From: Vibrio splendidus
Lineage (GTDB): Bacteria > Pseudomonadota > Gammaproteobacteria > Enterobacterales > Vibrionaceae
Length of the DNA: 64,000 nucleotides
Direction of reading: 5' to 3'
Assembly: GCF_002873455.1 (NCBI RefSeq)
Contig: NZ_MCUN01000012.1
Location: forward strand, 124,001 to 188,000
This document shows, piece after piece, positions 28,834 through 36,028 of this stretch. The position numbers were made by a program, and so were the translations under genes. The notes beneath the pieces are model-generated. The model was not told where the DNA came from. It saw only the letters and a program-made list of their open reading frames with translations, and did not search any database. Every line of letters begins with the position of its first letter. The first letter of the stretch is position 1.

Positions 28834-28852
28834 TTGCAATATACAAGCCAAA
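28834..28852 (-). promoter_or_regulatory. Distal sigma-54-like promoter of flgB
   Basis: The minus strand reads TTGGCTT-GTATA-TTGCA then AG. GG-N10-GC is intact and the -12 box is perfect. It lies 71 bases upstream of the proximal element. Confidence 0.75.
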
Positions 28853-28899
28853 AAATAGAGTAAATTGGAATGTCACTCTGACTTAAAGATATAGGTTAA

Positions 28900-28935
28900 G
28901 CCGGAAAAAGAAAACCCAGCACTTGCCTGGGTTTT
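28900..28935 (-). terminator. Terminator after cheR
   Basis: On the minus strand AAAACCCAG and CTGGGTTTT form a 9-bp stem with a 7-base loop, then CTTTTTCC. It separates cheV-cheR from the flgB promoters. Confidence 0.88.
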
Positions 28936-28977
28936 GAAATTAGGCAGTAACGTTGCACCTAATACTGGTGCCACTCA

Positions 28978-29805
28978 TTACTTTAATTTGTAGATGATGC
29001 CTGGATTACAGCGAACCATTTCAAAACGATCCGTTAAGCCTGTTAACGATTCAGACGCACCCAATAATAGGTAACCACCAGGATTCAGGCTATTTGCCAT
29101 CTGGTTAAGTACCTTTGATTTCATATCAGGAGAGAAATAAATCAGCACGTTACGACAAAAAATGATGTCGAACTTGCCTAACAATGCATAGCTGTCCATC
29201 AGGTTCTGAGGGCGGAAGTTCACCATGCGCTTAACGTTATCTTTCACTTTCATACGGCCATCGCCCGCATCTTCAAAGAAAGTACGACGACGCTCAGGAG
29301 AAAGTCCACGTCCCAATGCAAGGTTGTCGTACGCGCCAGTGCGGCACATATCCAACATACTTGCTGAGATATCAGTTGCGGTAATCGATACATTTGGCAA
29401 CATACCTGGCTTACGAGCTTGAGTCTCAAGAATCGTCATTGCCATTGAGTATGCTTCTTGGCCTGAAGAGCTTGCCGCAGACCAAATCTTAATAGGACGT
29501 TTATTTGCCGCTATTTCCGGTAGAAGTTTATCCGCAAGCACAGCAAACGGGTAAGTATCACGGAACCAAAGTGTCTCGTTCGTCGTCATGGCATCGACTG
29601 CAGCCACGCGCAGTTCACGGTTTCGACCTGTTACTACATCTCTCAACAAATCAGACAACGAAGCTAGCTTAAACTTCGTGACTAATGGGCTTAGACGGCT
29701 GCGCACTAAGTACTGTTTACTGTCACCTAATACAATGCCACATTGAGATTCTAAGAAACGGCTGAAATCGCGATACTCTTGATCACTTATTGTTATAGCA
29801 GTCAT
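28978..29805 (-). CDS. cheR: CheR, chemoreceptor glutamate methyltransferase
   Basis: CheR uses S-adenosylmethionine to methylate chemoreceptors for sensory adaptation. The 275-residue product has an N-terminal helical CheR domain (about 1-75), a SAM-binding fold ('KIWSAASSSGQEAYSMAM'), and the family motif 'YFSPDMKSKVLNQMANSLNPGGYLLLGASESL' (in part 'FCRNVLIYF' and 'GGYLLLGASESL'). It starts 11 bases after cheV. Placement between flgA/cheV and flgB is usual in vibrios. Confidence 0.96.
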   Translation of the reverse strand: MTAITISDQEYRDFSRFLESQCGIVLGDSKQYLVRSRLSPLVTKFKLASLSDLLRDVVTGRNRELRVAAVDAMTTNETLWFRDTYPFAVLADKLLPEIAANKRPIKIWSAASSSGQEAYSMAMTILETQARKPGMLPNVSITATDISASMLDMCRTGAYDNLALGRGLSPERRRTFFEDAGDGRMKVKDNVKRMVNFRPQNLMDSYALLGKFDIIFCRNVLIYFSPDMKSKVLNQMANSLNPGGYLLLGASESLTGLTDRFEMVRCNPGIIYKLK

Positions 29806-29816
29806 TAATGTCTCTT

Positions 29817-30743
29817 TTAGTTAGTTAACGCAGCTTTTACCGCTGCACCAAGCTCATCTGGATTGAACTTCGCGATGAAGGAGTTAGCTCCTACACGCTC
29901 AACCATGGCTTGGTTAAATACACCACTCAATGATGAGTGTAAAATTACGTATAGATCTTTGAGTTCGGCGTGACGACGAATCTCAGCAGTCAGCGTATAA
30001 CCATCCATTTCTGGCATCTCGATATCTGAAATTACCAATGAAATCTGATCGTAAATACTGCCCTCTGATGACATCTCCACCAGTTTCTCATAGGCTTCTT
30101 TACCATCTTTCACTGAAATAACTTCAAAACCAATCGACTCAATCGCACGCTGAACCTGCTTACGAGCAACGGTTGAATCATCAGCAATTAAGATACGGCG
30201 AACCAATTCTTTGCCTTGTTCTACTTCTGCGATTTCTTCAGCAATTTTGCTGTCCATTGTTTCATCAACAGGTGAAATTTCCGCTAGAATTTTTTCTACA
30301 TCAAGAATTTCTACCAGCTCATTATCAATGTTGGTGACTGCAGTCAGATAATGGGCTTTGCCTGCACCATCTGGCGGCGGAAGAATCGACTCCCAGTGCA
30401 TGTTAATAATGCGTTCTACTGAACTGACCAAGAAACCTTGAATGGTTCGGTTAAACTCAGAAATAACCACAAAACACTTTTCAACATCCGTTGTAGGACG
30501 GCCACCAATCGCTAAGCTCAAATCGATTACAGAAATCGTTTGGCCACGAATGTGTGCTACACCTTTAACCAGTGGGTTCAAGTTTGGCATTTTTGTCAGT
30601 TTAGGGCACTGAAGTACTTCTTTTACTTTAAAAACATTAATGCCGTAACGCTGACGCCCCATTAGGCGAAAGGTTAGTAATTCTAATCGGTTTTGACCGA
30701 CGAGTTGCGTACGCTGATTCACTGAATCAAGAATACCCGTCAT
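29817..30743 (-). CDS. cheV: CheV, CheW-response regulator coupling protein
   Basis: CheV couples receptors to CheA and can be tuned by phosphorylation. The 308-residue product has a CheW-like domain (about 15-155, with 'GVAHIRGQTISVIDL') and a receiver domain (about 182-308) with acidic pocket DD188-189 and phosphoacceptor D240 in 'LVISDIEMPEMDG'. It is divergent from flgA across 77 bases in which no clear promoter consensus was identified. Confidence 0.96.
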   Translation of the reverse strand: MTGILDSVNQRTQLVGQNRLELLTFRLMGRQRYGINVFKVKEVLQCPKLTKMPNLNPLVKGVAHIRGQTISVIDLSLAIGGRPTTDVEKCFVVISEFNRTIQGFLVSSVERIINMHWESILPPPDGAGKAHYLTAVTNIDNELVEILDVEKILAEISPVDETMDSKIAEEIAEVEQGKELVRRILIADDSTVARKQVQRAIESIGFEVISVKDGKEAYEKLVEMSSEGSIYDQISLVISDIEMPEMDGYTLTAEIRRHAELKDLYVILHSSLSGVFNQAMVERVGANSFIAKFNPDELGAAVKAALTN

Positions 30744-30820
30744 GAGCTCATCTCCATATCAAACTTTTTTGTATAAAAAGTGTTAGTCTACTGCAGGCTA
30801 CGAACCACTAGAGAAACGGA

Positions 30821-31567
30821 ATGATATATCATAAAACAAATCTGCCGCTTTTTTCCATAGCAATGTGTAGAGCTACTTTTAAAACTGTCGCTAAGTTTAT
30901 CGGCATTTTATCAATATTGTTTAGTTTTTTTGTACAAGCTGCGACTCCAGAGCAAATTGAAATGATTCAGTCTGCGGCAGAACAACACATCCTTGAGACG
31001 GTTGAACAGCCACAAGGCGGCGAACTCTTTGTTAATTCAGCAAATGTGGACTCTAGAATCAAATCAACAGATTGCCCTATTCCTCTCGATACCAGCGCCT
31101 CAACCACCAGCAATACCCGCAGTAGCATTACGGTTTTAGTGCAATGTGTTCCTGATGAGTGGCGAGTTTACGTGCCTGTACGTCTTTCAATGTCAGTACC
31201 TCTCGTCACAACAACGCGCTCACTAGCAAGAGGCGAAATCGTTGGTCAATACGATGTCACCACCGCTATGATTTCGCTTAACAAGTTTCGTCGCCAAGGT
31301 TTTACTGCTCCTCAACAAGTGATCGGCGCTAAGGTAAAAAAGAACCTGAGACCAGGTGATGTTGTCGAAAGAGGCGATATCTGTGTCGTCTGCCGAAACG
31401 AGAAGGTTATCATACAGGCAATAAAAGGTGGCATGACCATTACCACCAAAGGTACTGCGCTTACGGATGGCTCAATGGGTGATCAAGTAAGAGTGAAAAA
31501 TGATAAATCACAGCGTATAATTGAAGGTATTGTTACCAGCATGTCTGAAGTCACGGTTTACTTTTAA
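30821..31567 (+). CDS. flgA: FlgA, P-ring assembly chaperone
   Basis: FlgA is a periplasmic chaperone needed for P-ring formation by FlgI. The 248-residue product has a signal-like hydrophobic segment ending 'LFSFFVQAATPEQ' (about residue 40) and a C-terminal SAF domain ('RSLARGEIVGQYDVT', 'GDVVERGDICVV'). The N-terminal stretch before the hydrophobic segment is long; an internal ATG at 30863 would give a more ordinary signal peptide but has no better ribosome-binding site, so the start is uncertain. Confidence 0.94.
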   Translation: MIYHKTNLPLFSIAMCRATFKTVAKFIGILSILFSFFVQAATPEQIEMIQSAAEQHILETVEQPQGGELFVNSANVDSRIKSTDCPIPLDTSASTTSNTRSSITVLVQCVPDEWRVYVPVRLSMSVPLVTTTRSLARGEIVGQYDVTTAMISLNKFRRQGFTAPQQVIGAKVKKNLRPGDVVERGDICVVCRNEKVIIQAIKGGMTITTKGTALTDGSMGDQVRVKNDKSQRIIEGIVTSMSEVTVYF

Positions 31568-31677
31568 CTCTTTACTTCTAAATTGACGGTATCGTTAGTT
31601 ATTTTGCTCTCAACTTTAACGCCAAATATAACAGCTGCGGTGTTTTGTCCCTTTTCGACTGTTGAGCTAAAAATTGC

Positions 31678-31704
31678 TAAAGTATTCGAACCCTTGGTCG
31701 ATAT
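31678..31704 (+). promoter_or_regulatory. Sigma-28 (FliA) promoter of flgM
   Basis: The plus strand reads TAAAGTAT-N11-GTCGATAT, matching TAAAGTTT-N11-GCCGATAA at 13 of 16 positions with exact spacing. It lies about 40 bases before the flgM ATG at 31746. It gives the feedback loop expected for the anti-FliA factor. Confidence 0.82.
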
Positions 31705-31745
31705 TGACTGTACAGGTTCCCATTTTTGAAAAAAAAGGCTTAACT

Positions 31746-32063
31746 ATGGCAGGCATTGATAATATTCGTTCAGGGCAAACCCTAACGACCACTAACCGAG
31801 CAGCAGTACGCTCTGATTCTAGCTCTGAGGCATCACGTTCTGATGTGTCAACTAAATCACCAGCGAGCAAAGACGCGGTTTCACTAAGCCAACAAGGCAA
31901 AGCGATTGGTCAGCTCCATCAAGACATGGCAGCACAACCAAGCTTTGACTCTGTAAAAGTTGCTGCAATAAAAGAAGCGATTGCGAACGGCTCATACACT
32001 GTCGATCCAGAGAAACTGGCTGACAATATGATCAAGTTCGAAGATGAATTAAAAGGCCTTTAA
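31746..32063 (+). CDS. flgM: FlgM, anti-sigma-28 factor
   Basis: FlgM holds FliA inactive until it is exported through the finished hook-basal body. The 105-residue product starts 'MAGIDNIRSGQTLTTTNR'; an upstream in-frame ATG at 31674 is excluded because it would precede the FliA promoter. The C-terminal part ('VDPEKLADNMIKFEDELKG') is the FliA-binding region of the family. flgN follows after 65 bases. Confidence 0.94.
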   Translation: MAGIDNIRSGQTLTTTNRAAVRSDSSSEASRSDVSTKSPASKDAVSLSQQGKAIGQLHQDMAAQPSFDSVKVAAIKEAIANGSYTVDPEKLADNMIKFEDELKGL

Positions 32064-32128
32064 GAAACACTAACTTTTCATTGAAGTTACTGTCTTAAAG
32101 TACATGAGGTTATGAATAGGTTTACGTT

Positions 32129-32554
32129 ATGGCGGCACTAGCAGATTTAGTTAATTTTCAACTTCAAAATGCCAAAGCCTTATCTGAATTACTAAGTTCA
32201 GAGAAAACCGCTATTACGAGCCGACAATCAAACGATATTGAGCGAATCGCCAAAGAGAAAGTGGTCCTTGTTGAACAACTAAGATCAACCGATCAACGAA
32301 TTGCTACCCATACCAATATCTCCGAATTGATCGAGAACCCTGAACTTGCTCAGTTAGTCGCAACCATCAAGTCCATAGTGCACGACTGCCAACAAGCGAA
32401 CCTAGTCAATGGTGAAGCCTTGAATCGAGCACACCTCAGTTTCAAAAAACTCAGCAATATGATGCAGCAAAGCCACGGTAAAATTGGTATGACTTACAAT
32501 GCCGGTGGCCAAACGCATACAATTTCTACGCTGGGAACCAATGTAAAAGTCTAA
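32129..32554 (+). CDS. flgN: FlgN, chaperone for FlgK and FlgL
   Basis: FlgN protects hook-associated proteins FlgK and FlgL before export. The 141-residue product is helical, starting 'MAALADLVNFQLQNAKALSELL', with heptad-like repeats through residue 110 and a flexible tail. Pairing with flgM is universal in this group. Confidence 0.92.
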   Translation: MAALADLVNFQLQNAKALSELLSSEKTAITSRQSNDIERIAKEKVVLVEQLRSTDQRIATHTNISELIENPELAQLVATIKSIVHDCQQANLVNGEALNRAHLSFKKLSNMMQQSHGKIGMTYNAGGQTHTISTLGTNVKV

Positions 32555-32592
32555 TTGGGCTAATCTTCTTCGCACAACACCCTTCTTGCTTG

Positions 32593-32689
32593 TATTTGTA
32601 GCTGTATCTGTATCTGTATCTCAGCCTCCCCTTCTCGTTACACCGTCATAGTCTCTTTAAACCTGTAAAAGTCTCGCTAAACCTGTAAA
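32593..32689. repeat. Small tandem repeats downstream of flgN
   Basis: Within the 284-base flgN-flgP gap, a tgtatc hexamer is repeated near 32600-32620, and a 20-base unit (agtctctttaaacctgtaaa at 32650-32669) is repeated directly at 32670-32689 with two differences. No gene is seen. These look like recent replication-slippage products. Confidence 0.75.
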
Positions 32690-32710
32690 TGCACCCAACA
32701 AAACGATAAA

Positions 32711-32744
32711 CACAAAAAAGCGGCAAGTATTTTCATACTTGCCA
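32711..32744 (-). terminator. Terminator between convergent flgN and flgP
   Basis: GGCAAGTA (32723-32730) and TACTTGCC (32737-32744) form an 8-bp stem with a 6-base loop. On the minus strand it is followed by GCTTTTTTG, serving flgOP; on the plus strand the tail is weaker (ACTTTCTT). Confidence 0.8.
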
Positions 32745-32838
32745 CTTTCTTATTCATAACCGTTATTGGTTGCCGATACGCCATCTGGAAAGCGAAAGCA
32801 GCCAATATAGTTAGATAATCAACTAGACGCACCTTAAG

Positions 32839-33270
32839 CTAGAACAGTGTTTGTTGTCTCTTCTCAGGTACTGCCTGAACTTCGCCGTAGTTACGTAGCT
32901 GTTCCATCTTACGGATATCTAGTTGGAGCTCTGTTACATAGCTATCACCCACTGGGTAGCTGCGTACGACTTCTGCACCACGGATTACGCCATCAACCGC
33001 GCCAGACGTACGTTCAGTGCCAAGGCGTTGATCTTCAAGCTCTGCTCGACCGCTCACTCGCATACCATACACTTGTTCAGCAAGTTCACGATAAGCGTCT
33101 ATCTTGGAAGCTCTCATCGCACGAATGCGCCTTTCCTCGTCGTTACGTCCTTTCTGCTCACTGATACTCGCGTAACCAACAGCAACTAAGTAATCGTCCG
33201 GCCTCATATTTTGCAATGGTTGACAACCAACAAGCAGTAAAGCGGCAACAACAAATATTAACTTCTTCAT
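32839..33270 (-). CDS. flgP: FlgP, outer-membrane lipoprotein of the flagellar basal disk
   Basis: FlgP is a lipoprotein needed for full motility and for sheath-associated structures in vibrios. The 143-residue precursor has the lipobox LVGC (Cys16) and the LPP20-type region 'VAVGYASISEQKGRNDEERRIRAMRASK' (in part 'VGYASISEQ' and 'RAMRASKIDAYRELAEQVYG'). It follows flgO by 9 bases and is divergent as a pair from flgT. Confidence 0.92.
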   Translation of the reverse strand: MKKLIFVVAALLLVGCQPLQNMRPDDYLVAVGYASISEQKGRNDEERRIRAMRASKIDAYRELAEQVYGMRVSGRAELEDQRLGTERTSGAVDGVIRGAEVVRSYPVGDSYVTELQLDIRKMEQLRNYGEVQAVPEKRQQTLF

Positions 33271-33279
33271 CTCGAACTC

Positions 33280-33915
33280 CTAGGGGCGAAGAATAACTGT
33301 GTAAGGCTGAGTCATCGTTGGATCAGAACGAATAATGACACCATCTTGAGTTCGAATGCTGTTCAGAGTATCTAGATCTCGACCAATACGATCCGCTGGC
33401 AGAAAGCCTTGCGCGGAAGCAACCACAATACGAGTTTGCATACCTACCACACGAGCATTAACTAACACACCGCCTTCTTGACGAAGCATAGTGCCTGTTA
33501 GTACGTACTGTACATCTTGCTCTTGAGCTAAGTCTTTCCAATCGCGGCTTAACGCAAAGTCACCTTGGTGAGTCACTTGAATAGAACCTGTTGTTTTAAA
33601 ATCAACCACCTTGAAGCCACGACGCTGAAACTGATGAATGAAGCCTTCTGATACCGAGTTCCCTAACCAATTTGTTGTATCCATGTGTTGCAGGTCAACA
33701 AAGGAAGTAATCGCAATCGGCGTTCTTGCTGAAATACTCGTATTCGAAATGATCAAATCTTCAGTCATACTCTCCACGAAAAAGTCCATGGTATGACGAG
33801 GGCTGTCCATCAACATAAACTGACTGCCTGAATACTCAGACTTGCCGTTATAGATCGGCGAATAAGCGCATGATGTCAGTAACATGACACTCATTACTAC
33901 GAGCCATTTTTTCAT
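33280..33915 (-). CDS. flgO: FlgO, outer-membrane flagellar lipoprotein
   Basis: FlgO is an outer-membrane protein that in V. cholerae supports flagellar stability together with FlgP and FlgT. The 211-residue precursor has the lipobox LTSC (Cys16) and the FlgO-domain segment 'TPIAITSFVDLQHMDTTNWLG'. Function is taken from family knowledge and gene order. Confidence 0.92.
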   Translation of the reverse strand: MKKWLVVMSVMLLTSCAYSPIYNGKSEYSGSQFMLMDSPRHTMDFFVESMTEDLIISNTSISARTPIAITSFVDLQHMDTTNWLGNSVSEGFIHQFQRRGFKVVDFKTTGSIQVTHQGDFALSRDWKDLAQEQDVQYVLTGTMLRQEGGVLVNARVVGMQTRIVVASAQGFLPADRIGRDLDTLNSIRTQDGVIIRSDPTMTQPYTVILRP

Positions 33916-33945
33916 TCTCTAATCTCCAGATAGTTTTAGTGCTAC

Positions 33946-34001
33946 CTGTTCCAATATGTTCTCACCATTATTCTTTTCAATGGATTACAATGTTGGAACA
34001 G
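33946..34001. repeat. Inverted repeat in the flgO-flgT divergent region
   Basis: CTGTTCCAA at 33946-33954 and TTGGAACAG at 33993-34001 are perfect inverted copies separated by 38 bases; the similarity continues for a few bases on the inner side. The right copy is part of a sigma-54 element for flgT. Confidence 0.75.
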
Positions 34002-34009
34002 TCTTTGCT
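33993..34009 (+). promoter_or_regulatory. Sigma-54 promoter of flgT
   Basis: The plus strand reads TTGGAAC-AGTCT-TTGCT then TTT. GG-N10-GC is intact and only one base differs from TGGCAC-N5-TTGCW. It lies about 100 bases before the flgT ATG. Confidence 0.75.
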
Positions 34010-34107
34010 TTTCATTAATGGTTCAGATTAAGAAAAACGCACTTAAGTCAGCTTCAAGCTTATAGTTATTTGTTAAGCAATATTTATACCCAACTGGTAA
34101 CGAATAG

Positions 34108-35241
34108 ATGAAAAAAATAATTTCTTACTTATTTTCAATAAGTTCACTGATAACCATAAGCTTCAGTGCTCATGCCTCTTGGTATGAGGTTACCGGTACA
34201 GCAGCCATCGTATCGTCAGAGGAAGCTGCAAGAGTCCACGCGTTGGAAGACGCGGTATATAAAGCGATCCAGTTCTCAGGAGCTGACATTGGTAGCATTG
34301 CGAACCTCACGCCCTACCTCGACGCGAAGAAGAAAGAGTTTCAGTTTACCAACCATGAAGTGCGCTACATCCTGGTAGAAAAAGAGAAAAAACGCAGTGG
34401 CAATATCATGATCACTGCAAGGATCGATATCTACCCTTCGGCAAATGCTTGCCATGAGAGCCAATATAAGAAGACATTTTTGGTCGGAAACATTGATGTG
34501 ACTTCCCCACAACAAGCTGTAATGGGCAGAATCTATAATATTGGTGATGATTTCAGTCATGTCGTAGATCGACAGTTAGCTCAAGAGTCCCGTAGCTTTG
34601 TTTCTGTTGGCACAACCAATTACGACATCGACAAGCGCCGACCGGAAGTGATCAAAATGATCGCCCAAGACACAGGCGCGCAATACATTATTGGTGGTGA
34701 TATCACTGATTTAACGGCGACCATTGAATCCAAGCTTCTAAAAGATGACATCATCAACCGCCAGTTTGCCTTAGAAATGCAAGTCTTCGATGGCAAAACA
34801 GGTCATCAAGTTTACAACCGTAGCTATCGTGAAGTGGCAAAATGGCCTTTTGCTAAGACCAGTGAGGTTGATACGCGTAGTGCTCGTTTCTGGGCATCAA
34901 CCTACGGCAGTATGATGCTTCGCGTTAGCCGCAATATTATGTTGGACTTGGAATCAGAAGTATCATGCAAAATCACGCTTCCAGAGGTGGCTGCGATATT
35001 TGGTAACACTGTGACCATTGATTTAGGTCGAATGCATGGCGTTCAACAAGGCGACAAACTTCAACTGTGGCACACAGGTTCGTTTATCGACCAACGAGGC
35101 TTGCCACGTAATAAAGTCTCTCAAAGCGATATCACACTGACCGTTTCTCGCGTTTATGAGAACGAAGCTGAACTCACGATTGACCAGCCAAGTCTTGCGG
35201 GAAGCATTCAAATTGGTGATGTAATGCAGAAAATCATGTAG
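34108..35241 (+). CDS. flgT: FlgT, H-ring flagellar protein
   Basis: FlgT builds the H ring around the LP ring of vibrio polar flagella and is needed to assemble the T ring that anchors the stators. The 377-residue precursor has a Sec signal ('ISSLITISFSAHA', mature protein from 'SWYEVTG'), an N-terminal domain ('EAARVHALEDAVYKAIQFSGA'), a TolB-like middle ('DTGAQYIIGGDITDLTA') and a C-terminal SH3-like domain ('VTIDLGRMHGVQQGDKLQLW'). A strong terminator follows. Confidence 0.94.
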   Translation: MKKIISYLFSISSLITISFSAHASWYEVTGTAAIVSSEEAARVHALEDAVYKAIQFSGADIGSIANLTPYLDAKKKEFQFTNHEVRYILVEKEKKRSGNIMITARIDIYPSANACHESQYKKTFLVGNIDVTSPQQAVMGRIYNIGDDFSHVVDRQLAQESRSFVSVGTTNYDIDKRRPEVIKMIAQDTGAQYIIGGDITDLTATIESKLLKDDIINRQFALEMQVFDGKTGHQVYNRSYREVAKWPFAKTSEVDTRSARFWASTYGSMMLRVSRNIMLDLESEVSCKITLPEVAAIFGNTVTIDLGRMHGVQQGDKLQLWHTGSFIDQRGLPRNKVSQSDITLTVSRVYENEAELTIDQPSLAGSIQIGDVMQKIM

Positions 35242-35270
35242 TTAGCGACGCTCTCGCCTCATAGTTTCTA

Positions 35271-35308
35271 ATAAAGCCTTAATACTTTTGTTAAGGCTTT
35301 ATTTTTTT
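35271..35308 (+). terminator. Terminator after flgT
   Basis: ATAAAGCCTTAA (35271-35282) and TTAAGGCTTTAT (35291-35302) form a perfect 12-bp stem with an 8-base loop and a run of seven T's. It ends the flagellar region on the plus strand. Confidence 0.92.
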
Positions 35309-35380
35309 CATGATGATTAGTTTCGGTTTTAACGTATTTGTCGTAACCTTATTAATAACATAATCATCATTTAGCAAACT

Positions 35381-35887
35381 ATGAGCCAGAATAATCTAAT
35401 TGGTGCGACCGGTTATCGATTTATATCGAAAGGCCAAACCGCTTTTAAAATCCACATCCATACTCCTGAAGATACGGTGTTACATCGTTCTGTAGGTTTT
35501 GTTCGTATGGGTGAAGACAAAGCACTAAAGAAAACCATCAAGTTAAGAGATGAGCTTGGCAGAAAGCTCTGGGGAAAGTTTTGGCCAAAAGTCCTTAGAG
35601 AGCCCTACCTGATGACACGTTTACCGCATAGTTTAGAACCTAAAATAGTATTCAAACCAAACCCTACTCAGACAGATCCTGAACATAGAGATGAATGCTA
35701 CATTGCTAAGTGGCGTGTATTCTCTGAAAGTGGTGAATACAAATACAAAACCAAAGTATGTTCTATAAGGAAGCACGGACGACTCGCCGCCTACAGCCAA
35801 ACCAAACGAGCGCTCCTTGAGGCCCACAAAGACGTGATTGAGCTGCTTATATTTATGGGACGACTGAATAGCATCGACCTGAAGTAG
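35381..35887 (+). CDS. Unrecognised 168-aa protein with two AP2-like segments
   Basis: I do not firmly recognise this gene. The 168-residue, basic, soluble product seems built of two similar halves: each has three putative beta strands with alternating aromatic and basic residues ('TGYRFISKGQTAFKIHIH' near the start; 'AKWRVFSESGEYKYKTKV' near residue 107) followed by a charged helix ('KALKKTIKLRDELGRKLWG'; 'YSQTKRALLEAHKDVIELL'). This strand-strand-strand-helix order resembles AP2/ERF-type DNA-binding domains, which is an inference by eye. It stands alone between the flgT terminator and the APE cluster, with no signal peptide or membrane segment. Confidence 0.75.
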   Translation: MSQNNLIGATGYRFISKGQTAFKIHIHTPEDTVLHRSVGFVRMGEDKALKKTIKLRDELGRKLWGKFWPKVLREPYLMTRLPHSLEPKIVFKPNPTQTDPEHRDECYIAKWRVFSESGEYKYKTKVCSIRKHGRLAAYSQTKRALLEAHKDVIELLIFMGRLNSIDLK

Positions 35888-35939
35888 TATCTACCTCAGT
35901 AGAGCGAGTGAGCTGAAAATCAGTTTGCCATATTTACCA

Positions 35940-35968
35940 GAAACAAAAACAGCCGCATTGCGGCTGTT
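35940..35968 (-). terminator. Terminator between the 168-aa gene and the leftward APE genes
   Basis: AACAGCCGC (35948-35956) and GCGGCTGTT (35960-35968) form a 9-bp stem with a 3-base loop. On the minus strand it is followed by TTTGTTT after the stem's TT, so it mainly ends the leftward halogenase-like/methyltransferase transcript; it may also stop plus-strand transcripts. Confidence 0.85.
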
Positions 35969-36028
35969 GTGATTTATAGACTAGTCATCATGGTGCTTTA
36001 GCATGTTGCTACACCCTAAATCGACCAC

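Noticed and set aside
32593..32700. CRISPR-like repeat array
   Set aside because: Only two adjacent copies of a 20-base unit with no spacers; it is simple tandem duplication.
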